Source: Olleya sediminilitoris (GTDB lineage: Bacteria > Bacteroidota > Bacteroidia > Flavobacteriales > Flavobacteriaceae). Taken from it: 64,000 nucleotides of DNA. Every line of letters starts with the position of its first letter. Position 1 is the stretch's first letter. A program made the translations under genes and the position numbers. Below, piece after piece: positions 55,101-61,607 of this stretch. The stretch covers positions 62,001 to 126,000 of the forward strand of contig NZ_JAEMEF010000005.1 of assembly GCF_016785945.1 (NCBI RefSeq), written 5' to 3'. The notes beneath the pieces were generated by a model, which was not told where the DNA came from, searched no databases, and saw only the letters and a list, made by a program, of their open reading frames with translations.

Positions 55101-55498
55101 GCAGTTACCGTAATTGTTGGATTGTCCTTAAAACGTTTAGCAGTTTCTTTTACAACAGCAAAGGCTTCAGGTAATATGTTATTTAATGTTGCTTCTGTAG
55201 CAGTGTACGAGTCGTCTTTAATTTTATCAATTGCAAGGTAGATGTCCTCACGTTTATCGATGTCTTCAGTCGCTTCAGCTTCTGTTTTTAAAGCTTCAAT
55301 TTTACTGTAAAATGGTTCTCTTGTTTCAGCTATTATAGCTTTAAACTCATCTGTTTTAGCTCTTAATTGATCATGAGATAAAGCGCTTAGGGCTTTTTCA
55401 AAAGATTTAATTTTATCTACTATTGGTGTGATGGCTTTGACGTCTTGTTTAGACTTGTCGCCAACAAACACTTTTAGTACGGAATTTAAAAAACTCAT
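52142..55498 (-). CDS. secA: Preprotein translocase ATPase SecA
   Basis: Motor of the Sec export pathway, bound to SecYEG at the inner membrane. Motifs: Walker A MQTGEGKTLVATLPVYL (about residue 190), Walker B/DEAD VDEVDSVLVDDARTPLIISG (about 300), second NBD TNMAGRGTDIKL and DRQLRGRAGRQGDPG (about 700). At 1118 aa it is about 200 longer than E. coli SecA (901), with bacteroidal insertions. The C-terminus is Gln-rich and ends IGRNDKVNIKHIITGES; no CxCxxxxxxxxCH zinc motif is seen. The leader has an inverted repeat ATGAAAG/CTTTCAT (55520-55549). Confidence 0.97.
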   Translation of the reverse strand: MSFLNSVLKVFVGDKSKQDVKAITPIVDKIKSFEKALSALSHDQLRAKTDEFKAIIAETREPFYSKIEALKTEAEATEDIDKREDIYLAIDKIKDDSYTATEATLNNILPEAFAVVKETAKRFKDNPTITVTANEFDRNLSGDKDFVTLEGDKATWSNSWDAAGKAITWDMVHYDVQLIGGVAMHQGKIAEMQTGEGKTLVATLPVYLNALAGKGVHLVTVNDYLAKRDSAWMAPIFNFHGLSIDCIDYHQPNSDARRKAYNADITYGTNNEFGFDYLRDNMAHAPGDLVQRPHHYAIVDEVDSVLVDDARTPLIISGPIPKGDVHEFTELKPKVDDIVNTQRKYLTQVLVEAKKLIAEGDTKEGGFKLLRVYRGIPKNKALIKFLSEEGVKQILQKTENYYIQDNNREMPKIDAELYYVIEEKNNQIELTDKGVDYLSGKDNPDFFVMPEIGVEIAKIEAQNLSSEEEANLKEDLFRDFGIKSERIHTLNQLLKAYALFEKDTQYVVMDNKVMIVDEQTGRIMDGRRYSDGLHQAIEAKENVKIEDATQTFATVTLQNYFRMYKKLSGMTGTAVTEAGEFWEIYELDVVEIPTNRPIARDDRQDLVYKTKREKYNAVIEEVTKLSAAGRPVLIGTTSVEISELLGKMLSIRKVPHNVLNAKQHKKEAEIVDQAGKAGQVTIATNMAGRGTDIKLSDEVKAAGGLAIIGTERHDSRRVDRQLRGRAGRQGDPGSSQFYVSLEDNLMRLFGSERIAKMMDRMGLQEGEVIQHSMISKSIERAQKKVEENQFGVRKRLLEYDDVMNSQREVVYKRRYNALFGERLRVDLANMIYDTSEGIAESNKAANDFKNFEFELIRFFSMSSPITEAEFNKMTPLAIAQTIYKAGFDHYKEKMERNADIAFPVIENVYENQRDQYKRIVVPFTDGVKNIQVVTDLEKAYQTKGKQLVTDFEKNISLAIIDDAWKTHLRKMDELKQSVQLAVHEQKDPLLIYKFEAFELFKAMIDQVNKDVISFLFKGELPTETTNAISEAREVRKKDNLQTQKEEIQNLDERAAQNRAASNTQPQQQVVETIVRDQPKIGRNDKVNIKHIITGESKTVKYKQAEPLINKGEWVLVNE

Positions 55499-55728
55499 AG
55501 TTTTTGTGTTTTATTTAAGATGAAAGACTTTGGTTTTAAAGGCTTTCATGTTTAGTTTTTAATAGGTTAAGTTGCTTTGCTTAATAGCTTAGTAACTTTA
55601 GGTTTGTTAATACTTTGTCAAATCGTGTGAATACTTACGATTGATATTTTTTTTAAAGACACAAAAAAGTGTTTTTAAAACGGGTTTAAATATACGTTTT
55701 TAGCTGCGCTTAGCTAAATTTTAAAGCA

Positions 55729-55757
55729 CAAAAAAAGTCTCTAATTGAGACTTTTTT
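55729..55757 (-). terminator. Intrinsic terminator of the DUF2795 gene
   Basis: AAAAAAGTCTC pairs with GAGACTTTTTT around TAATT, 17 bp past the stop. Confidence 0.88.
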
Positions 55758-55773
55758 GTACTATTTGATGTTA

Positions 55774-55995
55774 TTAATATTCATCCTCATTCCAGAGGTA
55801 ATCTTCGTCAGTTGGATAATCTGGCCAAATTTCTTCTATAGAATCGTATGAATCTCCTTCATCTTCAATAGATTGTAAATTTTCTACAACTTCTAAAGGT
55901 GCTCCTGTTCTAATTGCGTAGTCAATAAGCTCATCTTTAGTTGCTGGCCAAGGTGCATCACTTAAATAAGATGCTAGTTCTAATGTCCAATACAT
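55774..55995 (-). CDS. DUF2795-type small acidic protein
   Basis: A 73-aa protein recognised as the small DUF2795-like family of Bacteroidota: N-terminus YWTLELASYLSDAPWPATKDE followed by a helix LIDYAIRTGAPLEVVENLQS and a very acidic tail with many Asp/Glu and Tyr/Trp. No membrane segment. Function unknown. It has its own terminator and is followed on the minus strand by secA 275 bp away. Confidence 0.78.
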   Translation of the reverse strand: MYWTLELASYLSDAPWPATKDELIDYAIRTGAPLEVVENLQSIEDEGDSYDSIEEIWPDYPTDEDYLWNEDEY

Positions 55996-56158
55996 TTCTT
56001 ATGCGGTTTTTATTTTTGCAAAAATAAATTTTTAGTTTAAATAGTCAAGAAAAAAGTGAATTATTTTTTCATTAAAAAAAAGAACGTCTTTTAAACTGAA
56101 ACTACTTGATACTAAAGTGTTTTGCAGTGTTATTAATCACAGTCCTTTATAAAACGGT

Positions 56159-56731
56159 TTACTTTTTTTCCGGAATCCACTTTACTTCGTCTGCTTGTAA
56201 GTCATGAGACAATTTTCGTGCCAATACAAAAAGATAGTCAGATAGACGGTTTAAATAGGTTAAAGCATTAGCTTCAAAAGGTTCTAAATCGTTAAGTGCT
56301 GATGCTAAGCGTTCTGCACGTCTACAAACCGTTCTGGCAATGTGACAGAATGACACAGTTTGGTGTCCGCCTGGTAACACAAAATGTGTCATTGGTGGTA
56401 AAGCTTCATTCATACCATCCATTTCACGTTCTAAAATAGCAATGTCTTCATCTGATATTTTATTAATGTTTAATCGCTCTTTTCCGTTTTTTAAGATTGC
56501 TTTTTCTGGGTCTGTGGCTAAAATAGCTCCTACCGTAAACAGTTTATTTTGAATGACAATTAAAATGTCTTTGTATAATGTGTTTATGTTTTGGTCTCTT
56601 ATCAATCCAATATATGAATTAAGTTCATCAACCGTTCCGTAGCTATCAATCCTAATATGGTGTTTTGGTACGCGTGTGCCTCCAAACAAAGCAGTTGTAC
56701 CTTTATCTCCTGTTTTAGTGTAAATTTTCAT
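56159..56731 (-). CDS. Cob(I)alamin adenosyltransferase (PduO type)
   Basis: Transfers adenosyl from ATP to cob(I)alamin, making coenzyme B12. The 190-aa PduO-type protein has the ATP-binding N-terminus KIYTKTGDKGTTALFGGTRV, YGTVDELNSYIGLIRDQ, FVLPGGHQTVSFCHIARTVCRRAER and the C-terminal YLNRLSDYLFVLARKL. Its presence fits a genome with B12-dependent enzymes, such as the radical SAM protein at 25886-28090. Genes on both sides are unrelated. Confidence 0.93.
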   Translation of the reverse strand: MKIYTKTGDKGTTALFGGTRVPKHHIRIDSYGTVDELNSYIGLIRDQNINTLYKDILIVIQNKLFTVGAILATDPEKAILKNGKERLNINKISDEDIAILEREMDGMNEALPPMTHFVLPGGHQTVSFCHIARTVCRRAERLASALNDLEPFEANALTYLNRLSDYLFVLARKLSHDLQADEVKWIPEKK

Positions 56732-56856
56732 GTTTACGAAGTTAAAAGTTATTAGTTTAAAAGTGAAACTAATTTTTGTAAAAATGTGACTGTTAAAATG
56801 AAATTTAAAAAGATTGTAAGACGTTTAGAGGTAGAGTTATTTGTTACAGAATAAGT

Positions 56857-57633
56857 TTACAGTCTTATTGTAAAATGTTCTTTAGCTTGTTCTTGTCGGA
56901 AAAATACAAACCCAAAAGCATAAGTATCTATAGTTACAGTGACTCTAGGGTGTTTTTTGATAGTTTCCCAAGCTTCAGTCATGTCTTTTGACCAATAAAT
57001 ATCGTCAAAAATTAGTATTGAATCATTGTGGGTTTTTGGTAGTAATGCCTCAAAATAGTATAAGGTAGCTTGTTTGTTGTGGTTACCATCACAATAGATT
57101 AAATCGTAGGTGATTTGTGAGTCTAACTGCTGGATCACTGTTTTGAAATCACCTGTTTTTAAAGTAATATTATTTAAGTCGAAATGTTTAAATTGTTCTC
57201 TAGCTACTTCTGAAATATTTGGACAACCCTCTATTGTAGTAATGTTTGCTTCTGGACTGCCTAATGCTAAAGCTTGTGTTGCAACACCTAAAGATGTTCC
57301 TAATTCAAGAATGGTGTTGGGTTTAAAATAACTAGCAAGTCTGTATAGTAGTTTTGCTTCTTTATAATTTGAACCAGCCACTTTAGTGATTTGTGATATG
57401 GTTCTGGATTTGCTTTTAAAAACTTGACTTCCTGCACCTAAATCTGTAACCTTTATTGTAGTCTTGTTTTGTCTTAAGCGTTTCTGGTAAGCTTTTATTG
57501 TTTTGTAAGCTTGTTGTTTTTTTGAATTATAAAAACATTTAGTTACTAAATCATATACAAAAGGCGAGTGGACACCATGTTGATTGGTTGATTTTAAAAG
57601 TATTTTAAAATACTGTTTAATTTGGTATAGCAT
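56857..57633 (-). CDS. Class I SAM-dependent methyltransferase (O-methyltransferase-like)
   Basis: A 258-aa cytoplasmic methyltransferase with the SAM-binding motif ILELGTSLGVATQALALGSP (about residue 115), the acidic strand end TIEGCPNISEVAREQF, and the DLIYCDGNHNKQATLYYFEA motif (about 178), as in catechol/caffeoyl-CoA O-methyltransferases. Substrate unknown. It precedes the cobalamin adenosyltransferase on the same strand with a 125-bp gap. Confidence 0.82.
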   Translation of the reverse strand: MLYQIKQYFKILLKSTNQHGVHSPFVYDLVTKCFYNSKKQQAYKTIKAYQKRLRQNKTTIKVTDLGAGSQVFKSKSRTISQITKVAGSNYKEAKLLYRLASYFKPNTILELGTSLGVATQALALGSPEANITTIEGCPNISEVAREQFKHFDLNNITLKTGDFKTVIQQLDSQITYDLIYCDGNHNKQATLYYFEALLPKTHNDSILIFDDIYWSKDMTEAWETIKKHPRVTVTIDTYAFGFVFFRQEQAKEHFTIRL

Positions 57634-57681
57634 ATAATGCTTTATTTTTAAAAAGGTAGTAATTATTAAAAGTTGATTGTT

Positions 57682-58029
57682 TTAAGATTCTTTTAATTTG
57701 TTTAATGCTTTGATTTGATTTTTTAAATCAGCATTTTCTTTTTTTAAATCTATAATTCTTTCTTTTTGTAATTCTATCATATAATCCAATTGATTAACAT
57801 CTACTTCTGGTGTTTCATTGGATACGCCTCTAAATAGCCAATTAGCATCTAAATCTTTAAATTCATTCAATATTTTGTATATTTTGTCTGTACCAAAAAC
57901 TCTTCCGTTTTTAATATTGCTAATTTGACTACCAGAGAAACCTAATTTTCTGGCAGTGTCATTAATACCTAAACCTTTGTTTTTTAAGTATTTGTAAAAT
58001 CTAAGTCCTACTTCGTTAAATTCAGGCAT
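57682..58029 (-). CDS. Helix-turn-helix regulator with C-terminal coiled coil
   Basis: A 115-aa DNA-binding protein. Residues about 5-65 form a CI/XRE-like helix-turn-helix (NDTARKLGFSGSQISNIKNG, then DKIYKILNEFKDLDANWLFRG). The rest is a coiled coil (LQKERIIDLKKENADLKNQI), likely for dimerisation. No sensing domain is present. It is divergent from a small Roadblock-like gene (58185-58559), with an AT-rich 155-bp gap between them, so it may regulate itself and that gene. Confidence 0.8.
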   Translation of the reverse strand: MPEFNEVGLRFYKYLKNKGLGINDTARKLGFSGSQISNIKNGRVFGTDKIYKILNEFKDLDANWLFRGVSNETPEVDVNQLDYMIELQKERIIDLKKENADLKNQIKALNKLKES

Positions 58030-58184
58030 TAAAATATTGTGGTTTTAATAATAATTACATCGTTCAATATAATGTATAATCAGACAAAATATTATATATT
58101 CGCACAAAAAAATGAATATTTCATCATTTTAACAAATATAATATTACAATAATTATTAAATAAATAATACAAAACCCCTAAATT

Positions 58185-58559
58185 ATGTCTGATTTTTTAA
58201 ATCAATTTGCGAGTGAATTGAAAGAGAATGTTTCTGGATATCTAGCAGTGACAGTAACTGAAATTAAAAGTGGAATTTCATACTATTCGGATTCAATATC
58301 TCCAGATTTTGATCCAGAACTTGCAGCAGCATTTAACCTTGAAGTTGTAAAAGCTAAACTGAAGGCTATTGAAGTTTTAAATTTAGATCAGAGTATTGAT
58401 GATATATTAATAAATATAACTGGTCAAATTCATATTATTGATATTTCTGAAGATAATAAATACTTTATTTATTTAGCAGTTGATTCAACTAAATCTAATT
58501 TAGGTATGACTAAGTCGTTATTAAATAAGTACAAGAATAAACTTTCTGGTAAGCTATAA
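58185..58559 (+). CDS. Probable Roadblock/LC7-like small protein
   Basis: A 124-aa soluble protein, not firmly recognised. The pattern SGYLAVTVTEIKSGISYYSD, then a long helix (DPELAAAFNLEVVKAKLKAI), then ITGQIHIIDISEDNKYFIYL and SNLGMTKSLLNKYKNKL follows the strand-helix-strand order of Roadblock/LC7 (MglB-like) dynein-light-chain domains, which usually pair with small GTPases. No GTPase gene is adjacent. It has its own terminator and is divergent from the HTH regulator. Confidence 0.55.
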   Translation: MSDFLNQFASELKENVSGYLAVTVTEIKSGISYYSDSISPDFDPELAAAFNLEVVKAKLKAIEVLNLDQSIDDILINITGQIHIIDISEDNKYFIYLAVDSTKSNLGMTKSLLNKYKNKLSGKL

Positions 58560-58577
58560 GTTTTCTTACTTTAAAAT

Positions 58578-58612
58578 AAAAAAAAGCACAATAATTTTAT
58601 TGTGCTTTTTTT
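58578..58612. terminator. Intrinsic terminator of the Roadblock-like and ABC-F genes
   Basis: AAAAGCACAATA pairs with TATTGTGCTTTT around ATTT; A and T tracts on both sides. It lies between convergent genes and can serve both. Confidence 0.88.
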
Positions 58613-58628
58613 ATGTTTTAATCTAACT

Positions 58629-60500
58629 CTAGTTTTGGTCTTCTAATTTTTCGGCAAGTTCCATCCAGCGCATTTCTTTTTCTTCAATGCTATCTAAAAT
58701 GGCTTGTATTTTATTAGATAATTCATTGATTTGATCTTGTGTTAAATCGGGATTTAAAAACTTCTGTTCTATTTCTTTTTTATCAAACTCTAAGGATTTG
58801 ATTTTGCTTTCTAGATTATTATATTCTTTTTGCTCGTTATAAGACAATGCAGTGTTGTTGTCTTTTTTCCAGTTTTTCTTTTCTTTTTTGTCTTCAGAAT
58901 TTGATGTGTTCTCTGGAGGTTTACTGTCTTCGTAAGTACGATAATCTGTGTAGTTACCAGGAAAATCTTCGACAACACCTTCGCCTTTAAACACTAAAAG
59001 ATGGTCTACAATTTTATCCATAAAATAACGGTCGTGTGACACCACAATTAGGCAACCAGGAAAGTCTAGTAAAAAGTCTTCTAATACATTTAGTGTAACA
59101 ATATCAAGGTCGTTGGTAGGTTCATCAAGTATTAAAAAGTTAGGGTTTTGTATTAAAACGGTACATAAATATAAACGTTTACGCTCTCCACCACTTAGTT
59201 TTTCAACAAAATCGTATTGTTTTTTTCTGTCAAATAAAAAGCGCTCTAATAATTGTTGCGCGCTAATTTGACGTCCTTTTTTTAATGGAATATAATCACC
59301 AAACTCTCTAACAATATCAATTACTTTTTGACCTTCTTTAGGATTAATACCTGCTTGAGTATAGTATCCAAATTTTACGGTTTCACCAATAATTATTTTT
59401 CCACTATCAGGTTGTGTGGTTTGGGTAAGCATGTTAAGAAAGGTAGATTTTCCTGTACCGTTTTTACCAATAATACCAACACGTTCGCCACGTTGGAAAT
59501 TGTAATTAAACTTGTCTAAAATGGTTTTATTTTTAAACGCTTTAGATAGGTTAACCATTTCTACAATTTTGCTTCCTAAGCGTTCCATATTAAGTTCAAG
59601 CTCTACCACATGGTCATTTCTTCGTTTATGGGCTTTGTGCTTTATTTCGGCAAAATCATCAATTCTAGATTTAGATTTTGTTGTACGTGCTTTAGGTTGG
59701 CGACGCATCCAAACTAATTCTTTTTTAAATAATTGTTTGGCTTTACCAGTTTCTACTTGCTCTCTGGCAACACGTTCTTCCTTTTTTTCAAGGTAATAAG
59801 AGTAGTTTCCTTTGTAGCTGTATAACTCGCCATGGTCAAGTTCTATAATTTCGTTACACACACGTTCTAGAAAAAAACGGTCGTGAGTCACCATAAATAA
59901 GGTGATGTTTTCTTTAGCAAAAAAAGCTTCAAGCCACTCGATCATTTCTAGATCTAAGTGGTTAGTAGGCTCATCTAAAATTAATAAATCAGGTTTGTTA
60001 ATTAAAGCATTGGCTAGACTTAGACGCTTTTTTTGTCCACCAGATAAACTACTTATTTTTTGATCTAAATCGTCTAATTTAAGTCTGAATAATATTTGTT
60101 TGTATTGGGTTTCAAAGTCCCAAGCATTGTGTCTATCCATTTGCTCGAAAGCTTTTTGGTAGACGTCTTCATCTTCAGGATTAAGTAATGCTTTTTCGTA
60201 ATTTTTAATAATATCTAACACAGGATTGTCTGCGTCAAAAATAGCTTCTTCAATAGTAAGCGTTGGATCTAGTACAGGTTCTTGTGGTAAAAAAGCGACT
60301 TTAATATCTTTTCTGTAAATAATATTACCTTGGTCAGGCACATCAAAACCAGCTAACATTTTTAGTATGGATGTTTTTCCAGTTCCGTTTTTAGCAACAA
60401 AAGCAATCTTTTGATCTTTATGAACGCTAAACGAAATGTTTTCGAATAAAGTTAATTCGCCATAAGATTTGGCAATGTTTTCTACAGTTAAATAATTCAA
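58629..60500 (-). CDS. ABC-F family ATPase (Uup-like)
   Basis: A 623-aa soluble protein with two ABC domains and no membrane part. Domain 1: Walker A AKNGTGKTSILKML, signature SSLSGGQKKRLSLA, Walker B LLILDEPTNHLDL. Domain 2: IIGKNGTGKSTFLNML, EKLSGGERKRLYL, FLILDEPTNDLDI. The linker after domain 1 (about 230-300) is charged (KKELVWMRRQPKARTTKSKS), and the C-terminus is a coiled coil, as in Uup. ABC-F proteins act on the ribosome (translation factors) or in DNA maintenance (Uup). No antibiotic-resistance claim can be made. Confidence 0.9.
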   Translation of the reverse strand: MNYLTVENIAKSYGELTLFENISFSVHKDQKIAFVAKNGTGKTSILKMLAGFDVPDQGNIIYRKDIKVAFLPQEPVLDPTLTIEEAIFDADNPVLDIIKNYEKALLNPEDEDVYQKAFEQMDRHNAWDFETQYKQILFRLKLDDLDQKISSLSGGQKKRLSLANALINKPDLLILDEPTNHLDLEMIEWLEAFFAKENITLFMVTHDRFFLERVCNEIIELDHGELYSYKGNYSYYLEKKEERVAREQVETGKAKQLFKKELVWMRRQPKARTTKSKSRIDDFAEIKHKAHKRRNDHVVELELNMERLGSKIVEMVNLSKAFKNKTILDKFNYNFQRGERVGIIGKNGTGKSTFLNMLTQTTQPDSGKIIIGETVKFGYYTQAGINPKEGQKVIDIVREFGDYIPLKKGRQISAQQLLERFLFDRKKQYDFVEKLSGGERKRLYLCTVLIQNPNFLILDEPTNDLDIVTLNVLEDFLLDFPGCLIVVSHDRYFMDKIVDHLLVFKGEGVVEDFPGNYTDYRTYEDSKPPENTSNSEDKKEKKNWKKDNNTALSYNEQKEYNNLESKIKSLEFDKKEIEQKFLNPDLTQDQINELSNKIQAILDSIEEKEMRWMELAEKLEDQN

Positions 60501-60591
60501 GACGTTAATTTTTTTACAAAGATGGTTATTTTAGATGAATAGAAGAAAAGAGAGTAGGGGAAAAGTGAATGCCAAGCTGTAAGTCGGTTTT

Positions 60592-60622
60592 TATATTTGA
60601 AAAGCAATAATATTATATTTGA
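60592..60622 (+). promoter_or_regulatory. Two further TATATTTG boxes upstream of the exopolysaccharide locus
   Basis: Exact TAnnTTTG matches at 60592-60599 and 60615-60622. TTTG at 60596-60599 lies 15 bp before the second box. They are 185 and 162 bp upstream of the well-formed wza promoter and may make a longer leader transcript. Confidence 0.4.
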
Positions 60623-60660
60623 AGAAGAGTACCAGCGAATCTTGTTTTTGTGACATTAAA

Positions 60661-60707
60661 ACAGGTATTTAATAGAATAACAAAATCATGAAAATACAGA
60701 CCTGTTA
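60661..60707. repeat. Inverted repeat AACAGGT/ACCTGTT in the wza leader
   Basis: Seven-bp arms 33 bp apart (60661-60667 and 60701-60707). The right arm lies in a tiny reading frame of seven codons (ATG 60689, MKIQTCY, stop at 60712) that might be a leader peptide. No U tract, so not a normal terminator. Confidence 0.4.
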
Positions 60708-60754
60708 TTGATGTATTTTACTTTTTGTAAAAGTCCAAAAACGTCGATATATGT

Positions 60755-60784
60755 TTTGTTTTTCAGGTTGAAAGGTTATATTTG
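60755..60784 (+). promoter_or_regulatory. Promoter of the wza-wzc locus (TTTG-N18-TATATTTG)
   Basis: TTTG (60755-60758) and TATATTTG (60777-60784) with 18-bp spacing: the clearest full promoter in the window. It lies 22 bp upstream of the wza ATG at 60807 and excludes the longer frame from 60708. Confidence 0.75.
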
Positions 60785-60806
60785 TGACTTATCAAACGTC
60801 TTATTA

Positions 60807-61604
60807 ATGAAGCAAATTATTATGTGTATTGTTGTTGTACTTGGTCTTTTAAGTACATCTTGTATTACTCAAAAGGACGTGGTTTACCTTCAGGATAAAG
60901 GAACTGTTGTTAACGATTCCTTACAGATCCAAGCTTTAGCAACACCTTATAGAGTGCAAGTCAATGATTTGCTAAGTGTAAATGTTAAGGCAGAAAAAAA
61001 AGAAATTAACGATTTAGTACAAATATTTAATCCAACAACTAATATTGTTAATGATTCTGAACAGTCATTGTATTACAATGGTTTTACTGTGGATTTACAT
61101 GGTAATATCGAGTTTCCTATTTTAGGAGAAGTTAATGTTTTAGGCTTTACAACTGATGAAGTCGAGCAAAAAGTAAAGGATGTTATACTTCAAAAATATT
61201 TAAAAGACACTGCAAAAATATTTGTAACTGTTAAGTTGTCTGGTTTAAAATACACTACTCTGGGTGAAATAAGTAACAAAGGAACTCAAGTGTTATATCA
61301 AGATCGTGTTAATATTTTAGAAGCTATTGCTAATGCTGGAGATATTTTAGATACAGGAGACCGTAAAGATGTACTTATTGTGAGGCAATACCCTAATGGT
61401 CAAAAAATACACCACATAGACTTGACTGATATTGCAGCAATGCAATCTGAATTTTATTACATCCAACCCAATGATTTAATTATGGTTAAACCATTAAAAC
61501 GTAAATCTCTAGGAGCAGGACAAACCGCTACACAAACGTTAACTACAATTGCTAGTATCTTTTCGGTATTAGTAAGCACTTATTTTTTAGCACGTAATTT
61601 ATAG
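60807..61604 (+). CDS. Polysaccharide export lipoprotein (Wza-like)
   Basis: A 265-aa outer-membrane lipoprotein that forms the export channel for exopolysaccharide or capsule. The signal peptide MKQIIMCIVVVLGLLSTSC ends in a lipobox Cys (19). A polysaccharide export domain (YRVQVNDLLSVNVKA, then HGNIEFPILGEVNVLGFTTD) is followed by a SLBB domain (YTTLGEISNKGTQVLYQDRV), and the C-terminus is a single helix (TLTTIASIFSVLVSTYFLA) as in Wza. Its stop is 3 bp before the wzc ATG. The 33 extra codons upstream are excluded because they contain the promoter. Confidence 0.92.
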   Translation: MKQIIMCIVVVLGLLSTSCITQKDVVYLQDKGTVVNDSLQIQALATPYRVQVNDLLSVNVKAEKKEINDLVQIFNPTTNIVNDSEQSLYYNGFTVDLHGNIEFPILGEVNVLGFTTDEVEQKVKDVILQKYLKDTAKIFVTVKLSGLKYTTLGEISNKGTQVLYQDRVNILEAIANAGDILDTGDRKDVLIVRQYPNGQKIHHIDLTDIAAMQSEFYYIQPNDLIMVKPLKRKSLGAGQTATQTLTTIASIFSVLVSTYFLARNL

Positions 61605-61607
61605 ATT

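Noticed and set aside
55520-55549. Inverted repeat in the secA leader as a riboswitch or SecM-like arrest site
   Set aside because: Seven-bp arms with a long loop and no upstream arrest peptide; too weak for a call.
58099-58114. TTCGCACAAAA word upstream of the HTH gene, similar to the aceBA operators
   Set aside because: It is a single copy with an extra base in the AT-rich gap and no phasing; chance similarity is more likely.
58629-60500. ABC-F protein as an antibiotic-resistance determinant
   Set aside because: The domain order and tail resemble housekeeping Uup-type ABC-F; no resistance-type linker can be identified by eye.
60689-60712. Seven-codon ORF as a protein gene
   Set aside because: Too short to call a gene; kept only as a possible leader peptide.
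60708-60806. 33 extra N-terminal codons of wza
   Set aside because: They contain the best promoter in the window, and the lipoprotein signal peptide begins exactly at 60807.
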